From an uncultured Bacilli bacterium (GTDB taxonomy: Bacteria > Bacillota_I > Bacilli_A > RF39 > UBA660), in NCBI GenBank assembly GCA_948874605.1, contig CAQRXS010000080.1:1-5462 (forward strand): a stretch of 5,462 bases of DNA, given 5' to 3'. Positions 1 through 5,142 of this stretch are shown here, in pieces. The notes under the pieces were generated by a model. The model ran no database searches, was not told where the DNA came from, and saw only the letters and a list, made by a program, of their open reading frames with translations. Position 1 is the first letter of the stretch, and every line of letters begins with the position of its first letter. Both the position numbers and the translations under genes were made by a program.

Positions 1-70
1 CATCTGGTTGCTTAAAATAAAATAATGTCATCCAATAAACCCTATCTTTTTTCAATGGACGATAAAACAT
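1..70 (-). CDS. Start of an unidentified protein (5' end only, cut by window edge)
   Basis: An ATG at 68-70 (minus strand) opens a frame of 23 codons with no stop before the window edge. The peptide begins MFYRPLKKDRVYWMTLFYFK. A strong ribosome site, AAAGGAG, lies 7 bases upstream of the ATG, which makes a real gene start likely. The gene begins only 41 bp after the stop codon of the membrane-protein gene upstream, with no clear terminator between them, so it is probably the third gene of the same operon. Too little is visible to assign a family. The visible part is basic and aromatic, with no signal-peptide-like hydrophobic run. Confidence 0.6.
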   Translation of the reverse strand, partial: MFYRPLKKDRVYWMTLFYFKQPD

Positions 71-111
71 AATACCACTCCTTTGTTTAAATAAAAATTA
101 TTATATCTATA

Positions 112-1062
112 CTATTCTGAAATATCAAGAGTTTCTGCGCTTTCTTGTGATATAACTTGCGATTCTTCTTTTCTTCTTAAAATAATAGTCAAACCAATTA
201 ACAAAAGAAAACTAATAAGAAGAAATACCCATAAACTTTTACTAATCACATTTACCAAATAGTTCATAAAAGTATTAGCGCTCTCCCAGCCACTCATCAA
301 AACGTCTTTCACTAAAGTTCCAAAAATAATTTCTACTCCTAAAAATACAAAAGTATAAAGAAAAATAGAAGCTCGAATAAAATAAATACTTTCAAAACTC
401 TTCCAATAAATAAGAATTAATAAAATAACACTAAAAAACAAAATAATAACTAACGAATAAACCAATGTTTTACTCGTAAAAGTACTCAAAATATCAGCGA
501 TTTGACGTATCGTAATACCATTATATAAAACAAGTGAATCCTCATTTATTTTTTTCAAAAGATTATTTGCTGTTGGAAATAACTCCATAATTTCTCCAGA
601 GTATTTTTCAACTAAACTTATTATAGTATTTTGTTGAGATTTTGTAAAAGTTAAATTATGCTTTTTCAAGCTAGTCTCAATAATTTCAAAATTTTCTTTT
701 ACTAAACTAAGAATATCATCTTTCTCAATAAAAATATTCCCTTTCTTATAAATCATATAATAAAGTAATTTATATGTATACTTTCCAACAAATTCTTTCG
801 TAGGTTCACTATTTACAACTTCCGAAATAGTACTTTCTGGAATACCAATCAATTTCAAAAATTCAGTAGTATCATCGAGCAAATTATTAGATTTACCATC
901 TTTTGTTTTTAAAATAAAAGTTAAATCTGCATTTTTAACATAAGAAACTACTCTAGCTTCTTGTAAATTAAAACGAAGTAAAAAAGTAATAGTTAAAAAT
1001 ATGGCACTCAAAGATATACATAATACAAGAATACAAGATACAATTTTTTTCATAATTTGCAA
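112..1062 (-). CDS. Membrane protein of unknown function, four TM helices with a large outside domain
   Basis: The protein is about 316 aa. I place the start at TTG 1060-1062 because AGGAGG lies exactly 6 bases upstream. The ATG four codons in (1051-1053) would be 15 bases from that site, and the upstream extension has no ribosome site. Hydrophobicity by eye gives one N-terminal helix (about residues 6-30, after MKK), a mostly polar domain of about 165 residues, and three C-terminal helices (about 199-219, 228-250 and 275-295), then an RRKEE tail. Positive charges place the N-terminus, the YWK loop and the C-terminus inside, and the large domain outside. The outside domain is Lys/Glu-rich and looks helical, with no catalytic motif or cysteine pattern that I recognise. 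The gene is the middle of a leftward run diverging from an HTH regulator, which may control it. I do not recognise the family. An envelope or sensing role is only a guess from topology. Confidence 0.8.
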   Translation of the reverse strand: MQIMKKIVSCILVLCISLSAIFLTITFLLRFNLQEARVVSYVKNADLTFILKTKDGKSNNLLDDTTEFLKLIGIPESTISEVVNSEPTKEFVGKYTYKLLYYMIYKKGNIFIEKDDILSLVKENFEIIETSLKKHNLTFTKSQQNTIISLVEKYSGEIMELFPTANNLLKKINEDSLVLYNGITIRQIADILSTFTSKTLVYSLVIILFFSVILLILIYWKSFESIYFIRASIFLYTFVFLGVEIIFGTLVKDVLMSGWESANTFMNYLVNVISKSLWVFLLISFLLLIGLTIILRRKEESQVISQESAETLDISE

Positions 1063-1068
1063 TACGCG

Positions 1069-1074
1069 CCTCCT
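1069..1074 (-). promoter_or_regulatory. Ribosome binding site that fixes a TTG start
   Basis: On the minus strand this reads AGGAGG, the strongest Shine-Dalgarno match in this operon. It sits 6 bases before an in-frame TTG at 1062-1060 and 15 bases before the first in-frame ATG (1053-1051). Normal spacing therefore favours the TTG start for the membrane protein. Confidence 0.7.
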
Positions 1075-1111
1075 AAAAAATATTATATAGAAAGACAATT
1101 AAAAAAGCAAA

Positions 1112-1363
1112 TTACAAATTGTTATTTTTAAAATAAAGTTCTTCTAATTCTTTTTGAAATTTTTTATACTCTCTTTCTAATTCTTTCTTTCTGTGAATCC
1201 AACTTATATAAGATTTTTTAAAAATTTTTAAAGGCTCCATTTCATCATGAAGCAAGATTAACTGTTGATATTTATTTAATTGATTTTTAACAAATTCTAT
1301 TTCCAATTTTGTTTGCTCATTTAAAATTTCTTGAACAGTTGTTTTTAAAATCTCTCTTTTCAT
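1112..1363 (-). CDS. Small charged, probably coiled-coil protein of unknown function
   Basis: The protein is about 83 aa from ATG 1361-1363. A TTG two codons upstream is possible, but only a weak site (AGTGAT) is visible, and its 5-base spacing suits the ATG better. The protein is soluble, with no membrane segment. It is rich in Lys, Glu, Leu and Ile, and has heptad-like stretches at about residues 5-40 and 58-80, the second being the KKELEREYKKFQKELEELY region. This suggests a helical, coiled-coil protein with a short aromatic middle (SYISWIHRK). It lies 49 bp upstream of the membrane-protein gene on the same strand and is the first gene after the divergent intergenic region, so it probably leads the operon. 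Possible roles include partner of the membrane protein or a small regulator, but nothing in the sequence decides. I recognise no family. Confidence 0.65.
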   Translation of the reverse strand: MKREILKTTVQEILNEQTKLEIEFVKNQLNKYQQLILLHDEMEPLKIFKKSYISWIHRKKELEREYKKFQKELEELYFKNNNL

Positions 1364-1396
1364 CCGCAATCACTTTTTCTAGTACATAGTTTAACA

Positions 1397-1414
1397 CACA
1401 AAATCGCATTTGTG
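1397..1414. promoter_or_regulatory. Inverted repeat, possible XRE operator
   Basis: CACAAA, six bases (ATCGCA), then TTTGTG: a perfect 6-bp dyad centred between the divergent small-protein operon and the xre gene. XRE/Cro-type repressors commonly bind short dyads like this near their own promoter. The half-sites are simple, so a chance match in AT-rich DNA is possible. I could not place convincing -35/-10 pairs for either direction in this gap. Confidence 0.4.
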
Positions 1415-1473
1415 GGATAAAAAACGTATAAAACTTTTGATAATGAGAAAATTATACAAGGAGGTAGGTAGTA

Positions 1474-1899
1474 ATGATAGTAGAAAAATTAAAAGAAGTT
1501 AGAATTAGATTAGGTCTTAGTCAAAAGGAAATGATACAAAAATTAAACGTTAGCAAATCAACTTATTCAAGATGGGAAACTGGAGAAAAAATTATTCCTT
1601 TAAAACATCTTATTAATTATTGTAACGTGATGCAGATTTCTATTGATTACATTATCGGAATCTCAGATTCCAAAATCCCAATTAAAAATATTACAAATAC
1701 AAACGCAAAAAAAATAGGAGAGAATATTAAAAAGCTTAGAAATAAGGAAAAACTTACACAACAAGAACTAGCCGAAATATTACATACAACACAATCCACT
1801 ATTTCATCCTATGAAAATGGCAAAAATACGATTTTAACTGCTTTCTTATGCGATATCTGTGCAAAATTTAAAATATCCGCATTGTATTTTTTAGATTAA
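1474..1899 (+). CDS. XRE-family transcription regulator with two tandem HTH domains
   Basis: A 141-aa DNA-binding protein, probably a cytoplasmic repressor. Two Cro/C1-type HTH domains are visible. The first spans about residues 5-62, with SQKEMIQKLNV as the positioning helix and SKSTYSRWETG as the recognition helix. The second spans about residues 80-139, with TQQELAEILHT and TQSTISSYENG. They are joined by a short Asn/Lys-rich linker (about 65-79). There is no sensor, peptidase or membrane domain, so the two domains make up nearly the whole protein and could act as a covalent pseudo-dimer. AAGGAGGT lies 8 bases before the ATG, an excellent ribosome site. The gene diverges from a three-gene leftward operon, with an inverted repeat between them, which suggests that it controls that operon and itself. 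It converges on sigG, sharing a terminator with it. The ligand or signal is unknown. Confidence 0.9.
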   Translation: MIVEKLKEVRIRLGLSQKEMIQKLNVSKSTYSRWETGEKIIPLKHLINYCNVMQISIDYIIGISDSKIPIKNITNTNAKKIGENIKKLRNKEKLTQQELAEILHTTQSTISSYENGKNTILTAFLCDICAKFKISALYFLD

Positions 1900-1917
1900 G
1901 TTTCAAGTCTAATACGA

Positions 1918-1941
1918 AAACACACACCAAAATGTGTGTTT
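1918..1941. terminator. Bidirectional terminator between xre and sigG
   Basis: AAACACACA (1918-1926), loop CCAAAA, TGTGTGTTT (1933-1941): a perfect 9-bp stem. It lies 18 bp after the xre stop, and its right arm overlaps the sigG stop codon. T-rich runs follow on both strands (TTTATTT rightward, TTTTCGTATT leftward), so it can serve both converging genes. Confidence 0.8.
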
Positions 1942-2719
1942 ATTTCATGAGACGTTTCATATTACGAATAGCGCTTTTTTCTAATCTAGATACCTGAGCT
2001 TGACTAATATTTAGTCTATCAGCAATTTCCATTTGTGTTTTTCCTACAATATATCGCTCTAGTAGAATATCACGCTCTCGTTCTTTCAATTTCATTAAAG
2101 AGCGATTTAATAATATTTTAATATCCCGATCATCATTTTGCTCCCTAGTATCCGATAATTGATCACATAAAAGTAATGGTTCTCCTCCATCATTATAAAT
2201 AGGTTCAAAAATACTAACGGGATCTTTAATAGAATCTAAAGCTTGAGAAATTTCAAAGACAGACATCTGAAATTGCTTTGCTATTTCCTCAGAAGATGGA
2301 TCAATTCCATATTTTTGACGGTAAAAATCCTTAAAATTCAAAATTTGATAAGCACGTTCTTTTAAACCGCGACTCACCTTTAAAGAACTCCCACTATCCC
2401 TTACGAATCTTTTAACTTCTCCCAAAATTAATGGAATAGCATAAGTACTTAACTTTAAATTATAAGACAAATCAAAATTATCAATTGCTTTAATAAGTCC
2501 TACAACTCCAACCTGAAACAAATCATCCATATTTACATTTTGATTGCGATATTTTCTTAAAACACTTAACACCAATTTCAAATTACCCTCAATCAAAATT
2601 TCTTTTGCAGTCAAATCTCCTGCTTGAAGACGCTTAAAAAGTTCAGTTTGCTCTTGCTGACTTAATACTTTTAACTGATTGGTATTTACACCTGTTAATT
2701 CCACTTTATATTTTGACAT
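1940..2719 (-). CDS. sigG: RNA polymerase sporulation sigma factor SigG
   Basis: A 259-aa late forespore sigma factor (Bacillus subtilis SigG is about 260 aa). It would direct RNA polymerase to forespore genes after engulfment. The start at ATG 2717-2719 is supported by AGGTGAT just upstream and by the family's N-terminus (MSKYKVELTGVNT here, where B. subtilis SigG has a KVEICGVDT-type start). The 12-codon upstream extension has no ribosome site. Region 2 spans about 43-108, with DDLFQVGVVGLIKAIDNFDL and STYAIPLILGEVKRFVRD. Region 3 is about 113-175 and carries DPVSIFEPIYNDGG, a signature that separates SigG from SigF. Region 4 is about 205-257, with the -35 recognition helix in ISQAQVSRLEKSAI. 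Residue 44 is Glu, where B. subtilis SigG has Asn45, the contact for the anti-sigma Gin/CsfB. The gene lies 71 bp downstream of sepM, after a terminator. I found no convincing promoter in that gap. Confidence 0.95.
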   Translation of the reverse strand: MSKYKVELTGVNTNQLKVLSQQEQTELFKRLQAGDLTAKEILIEGNLKLVLSVLRKYRNQNVNMDDLFQVGVVGLIKAIDNFDLSYNLKLSTYAIPLILGEVKRFVRDSGSSLKVSRGLKERAYQILNFKDFYRQKYGIDPSSEEIAKQFQMSVFEISQALDSIKDPVSIFEPIYNDGGEPLLLCDQLSDTREQNDDRDIKILLNRSLMKLKERERDILLERYIVGKTQMEIADRLNISQAQVSRLEKSAIRNMKRLMK

Positions 2720-2771
2720 ATTATCACCTAAACTAATAATGGAATGTAAAATCATGTTTTATTCAAAAAAT

Positions 2772-2793
2772 AAAAAAAAGGAAAATTCCTTTA
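2772..2793 (-). terminator. Terminator at the end of sepM
   Basis: On the minus strand AAAGGA, loop ATTT, TCCTTT, followed by TTTTT and a further T-rich run. The hairpin begins inside the sepM stop codon (TAA at 2793-2791). The stem is short and AT-rich, so termination may be partial, leaving read-through into sigG possible. Confidence 0.55.
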
Positions 2794-3786
2794 CAATTTT
2801 CTTAAAGCATCGATAGCTTCGCTAAGCGTCGAAACCGAAATAAGCCTAATATCATATCCCTTTTCATTTTTAACATTAACTGCTTCTTCATAATTTTCCT
2901 CAGGTACCAAAAAAACATCTGCATCTTTTTTTACTGCTCCAATTAACTTGTAACGAATTCCCCCAATGCCACCAACATTTCCTTGAATATCAATCGTACC
3001 AGTACCAATGATTTTTTTCCCTTTTGTAATATCCTCTTCAACCAAAGAATTATATAAAGCTAATGCCATCATAAGGCCTCCAGAAGGACCCGATTCGCTT
3101 TGCTTCATCTCAATAGAAGCCTTAGGATTTTCCTCGTATTCATAAGTAATTGTCATCGCTATACCAATTTTAGGAATACCATCCATTAAATAAACTTCGG
3201 CTGTTACAACTACTTCCTGTTCATCACGAAGTACAGTCAAAGAGATTTGATCGCCTTCTTTATGTGAAGTAATAATATCTTTTAATTCATCTGTACTTTT
3301 TATTTGCTTACCATCTACACTAGTCACAATATCAAATAATTTAATATTAGTTTTTGCTTCTTTATCGATATATGTCACATGCACAACTTCTTTTTGAACA
3401 TCCACCTGTTTTCCGGCCATCCGAAAAGATGCAATGATAGCTGAATCGATGGATTGTTGAGTAGCTATTTTATCGGCTCGAAACATTTCTTCAAAACTTT
3501 CATTTTCAAGCGTAATATCCTCTTCCTTCACAACGTCCCAATTTGGAATAATATTCGCTAACAAAAGAAAAGGAATAGTCCCCCGCACCATTGAAACATA
3601 TGCCATCCCAAACTCTCCAGAAGAAGAATAACCAGATTCTACACTTACTCTATCTGATAAGGAAACCATTCCTCCAGGTGTGTATATTTTATAAGGAAGT
3701 TCAACACGAAATATGGTCAAGATTAAAATTAAAACTACTAAAAATTTATAATTATTCTTTAAAAAATTTTGTATTTTTTCAGTCAT
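2791..3786 (-). CDS. Membrane-anchored PDZ/Lon-type serine protease (SepM/YlbL family)
   Basis: About 331 aa from ATG 3784-3786. GGAGG lies 11 bases upstream; the frame extends further upstream (for example ATG at 3804), but without a ribosome site. In order: a short basic N-terminus, a membrane anchor (about 14-28), a family-typical LPYKIYTPGGMVSLSDRV stretch, a PDZ-like domain (about 105-195, with FDIVTSVDGKQIKS and EGDQISLTVLRD), and a C-terminal Lon-type protease domain (about 222-331). The catalytic Ser235 sits in SGPSGGLMMALALY and Lys280 in GGIGGIRYKLIGA, so the Ser/Lys dyad is intact and the active site would face outside. Streptococcal SepM trims a competence peptide, and B. subtilis YlbL (DdcP) helps degrade the division inhibitor YneA. 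Which substrate applies here cannot be told. The gene is divergent from ylbJ, its close neighbour in B. subtilis, and lies upstream of sigG. Confidence 0.9.
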   Translation of the reverse strand: MTEKIQNFLKNNYKFLVVLILILTIFRVELPYKIYTPGGMVSLSDRVSVESGYSSSGEFGMAYVSMVRGTIPFLLLANIIPNWDVVKEEDITLENESFEEMFRADKIATQQSIDSAIIASFRMAGKQVDVQKEVVHVTYIDKEAKTNIKLFDIVTSVDGKQIKSTDELKDIITSHKEGDQISLTVLRDEQEVVVTAEVYLMDGIPKIGIAMTITYEYEENPKASIEMKQSESGPSGGLMMALALYNSLVEEDITKGKKIIGTGTIDIQGNVGGIGGIRYKLIGAVKKDADVFLVPEENYEEAVNVKNEKGYDIRLISVSTLSEAIDALRKL

Positions 3787-3841
3787 GCATTCAATATCCT
3801 CCATAATACATTCTATCAAAAAAAGATATTTTAAATACGTT

Positions 3842-3870
3842 AAGATAGAATTTTTTACATAATTTGACAA
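3842..3870 (-). promoter_or_regulatory. Likely SigA promoter for sepM
   Basis: On the minus strand TTGTCA (3870-3865), a 17-base spacer, then TATCTT (3847-3842). The -35 matches 5 of 6 consensus bases and the -10 matches 4 of 6, with ideal spacing. The predicted transcript would have a leader of about 50 bases before the sepM ATG at 3786. Confidence 0.45.
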
Positions 3871-3889
3871 ATAAAATAGTCACATCCCT

Positions 3890-3897
3890 CATAAAAT
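3890..3897 (+). promoter_or_regulatory. SigE-like -10 element before ylbJ
   Basis: CATAAAAT matches the SigE -10 consensus (CATACAAT) at 7 of 8 bases, and B. subtilis ylbJ is a SigE-dependent mother-cell gene. The -35 region 14 bases upstream (AAATAAA, 3869-3875) is a poor match. A start about 7 bases downstream would fall at or beside the ATG at 3903, which would make the transcript nearly leaderless. Confidence 0.35.
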
Positions 3898-3902
3898 CTA
3901 AT

Positions 3903-4787
3903 ATGAAAGCAAAAAAAATACCACTAATAATTTTAGGAATATTTACCATTTTTATATTTAAAAACAATCAAATGATTCAACAAAGTATGTTAGAAAGCTG
4001 CACATTATATATTACGAAACTTTTTCCATCACTTTTTCCAATGATGATACTAAGTGATTGTTTTATTTATTTTGGATTACCAGAATTATTGTGTAAATAT
4101 TTTGGAAAACCATTTTCAAAATTATTTTCTACTTCACCATATGGAGTATTTGGATTTTTTATATCTTGTTTTTCAGGAACTCCTTCTAATGCTTATATAA
4201 TAAAAAATTTATATCTTAATAATTATTTAAATAAACAAGAAGCAGAAAAAATAATGACATTTGCATTTTTTTCTAACCCATTATTTCTTTACACAATGCT
4301 ATCACTAATATTTCCAAACAATTTTGTTTCTGTGATAAAACTATTAGTACTTCCCTATATTGTAAATATAATAATAGGATTATGTTCAAAAAAAGAACCT
4401 TTAACAAATTCTATCTTAGAACCACAGCCAAAAACAAATTTTGGAACCTTTATATCAAATAGTATTAAAAATGCAATGAATACTCAACTTTTAATTCTAG
4501 GAAGTATTTCTTTATTCTTTCTTATAAACAAAATAATTAATCCTAATAATTTATCAATAATATCTGGAATATTAGAAATCAGTCAAGGATTGAATAGCTT
4601 AGTCAAAATAAATAATATTATAAAAATCAAAGAATTACTAGCTTGTATTTTTATAAGTTTTGGAGGTTTATCTATTCATCTACAAATCAAAGGAATTTTA
4701 AGTGATACAAATATATCCTATTTAAAATTTTTGAAAGGGAGAATTTTGCAAACAATTTTAAGCATGATGATAATAATTCTAATTTAA
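3903..4787 (+). CDS. ylbJ: Sporulation integral membrane protein, YlbJ family
   Basis: About 294 aa from ATG 3903, with seven or eight hydrophobic segments (for example about 5-20, 35-58, 80-100, 117-137, 142-161, 193-212, 245-266 and 281-294). Family landmarks: LFPSLFPMMILSD (40-52), SGTPSNAYIIKNL (91-103, matching the conserved SGxPSG-type motif), SNPLF (124-128) and GGLSIHLQIKGILSDT (254-269). YlbJ belongs to the nucleoside-recognition (Gate)-like membrane proteins and is needed for heat-resistant spores in B. subtilis. Its transported substrate, if any, is unknown. At 294 aa it is clearly shorter than the roughly 400-aa B. subtilis protein, apparently through short loops and a trimmed C-terminus. 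The start is uncertain. An upstream TTG (3864) overlaps the -35-like TTGACA, and neither start has a ribosome site. The ATG fits the family's N-terminus better. It is divergent from sepM. Confidence 0.88.
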   Translation: MKAKKIPLIILGIFTIFIFKNNQMIQQSMLESCTLYITKLFPSLFPMMILSDCFIYFGLPELLCKYFGKPFSKLFSTSPYGVFGFFISCFSGTPSNAYIIKNLYLNNYLNKQEAEKIMTFAFFSNPLFLYTMLSLIFPNNFVSVIKLLVLPYIVNIIIGLCSKKEPLTNSILEPQPKTNFGTFISNSIKNAMNTQLLILGSISLFFLINKIINPNNLSIISGILEISQGLNSLVKINNIIKIKELLACIFISFGGLSIHLQIKGILSDTNISYLKFLKGRILQTILSMMIIILI

Positions 4788-4820
4788 GAACAAGAATAAA
4801 AAATTTACGATTTCACATGA

Positions 4821-4845
4821 GAAACTTCACGGTTTCATTTTTTTT
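4821..4845 (+). terminator. Terminator after ylbJ
   Basis: GAAAC (4821-4825), loop TTCACG, GTTTC (4832-4836), one A, then eight Ts (4838-4845), starting 33 bp after the ylbJ stop. The stem is only 5 bp, but the long T tract and the position support it. An overlapping alternative pairing (TTTC at 4811-4814 with GAAA at 4821-4824) is also possible. Confidence 0.6.
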
Positions 4846-5128
4846 GATAAAATTCACTTTTATTCCATTAGAAATCATCAATATATTTTAAATTACGATA
4901 ATCTCTTATTGAAACTATTTTTACCTTTGAAAGTTTTTATTTAATATCTAATAAAAGATTTATGTTTCATAATTTCTTGTTCGTTAATTAAATACAATCG
5001 AAATTTATAAAGATAGTCATGCCTTTTTGCATTAATCATCTAATAAATAAGAGAAAAATATATGCTAAAAATAAAATTATGTGACAAACATACTGCCAAA
5101 AAAGAAAAACCTTCATAATCTATCATTG
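4846..5128. other. Intergenic region with no supported gene
   Basis: About 280 bp of very AT-rich DNA between the ylbJ terminator and the ribosome site of the collagen-like gene. I see no tRNA, riboswitch or repeat array. An AT-only hairpin (TTTTATT, loop TAATATCT, AATAAAA) lies around 4935-4956, and in DNA this AT-rich it may be chance. An 18-codon rightward ORF (5062-5118, beginning MLKIKLCDK) ends just before the collagen gene but has only a weak ribosome site. Short leftward ORF-like stretches (5126-4941 with one TAG, and 4936-4868) lack ribosome sites. The region most likely holds the promoter of the collagen-like gene. Confidence 0.5.
5114..5122 (+). promoter_or_regulatory. SigK-like -10 element before the collagen-like gene
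   Basis: CATAATCTA fits the SigK -10 consensus CATANNNTA exactly, as expected for a late mother-cell spore-surface gene. No good -35 (AC-type) lies 16-17 bases upstream, and the predicted start (about 5129) would coincide with the ribosome site. This remains a suggestion only. Confidence 0.25.
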
Positions 5129-5142
5129 AAAGGAGAAAAAAT

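Noticed and set aside
2720..2755. N-terminal extension of sigG starting at 2755
   Set aside because: It has no ribosome site and adds 12 residues not found in SigG proteins; the ATG at 2719 has AGGTGAT upstream and gives the family's usual N-terminus.
2734..2765. SigG-type promoter before sigG (TGAATA, 18 bases, CATTATTA on the minus strand)
   Set aside because: The -10 matches poorly, and the predicted transcript start (about 2727) would cut through the sigG ribosome site at 2723-2729.
3591..3806. Rightward 71-codon ORF
   Set aside because: It lies wholly opposite the sepM reading frame, has no ribosome site, and its product resembles no protein. It is a shadow of the real gene.
3787..3870. 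Longer sepM start at 3870
   Set aside because: It would cover its own likely promoter and overlap the ylbJ control region. GGAGG at 3802-3798 points to the ATG at 3786.
3864..3902. TTG start for ylbJ at 3864
   Set aside because: It has no ribosome site, its TTG is part of a -35-like sequence, and the extra 13 residues precede the family's normal N-terminus. I cannot fully exclude it.
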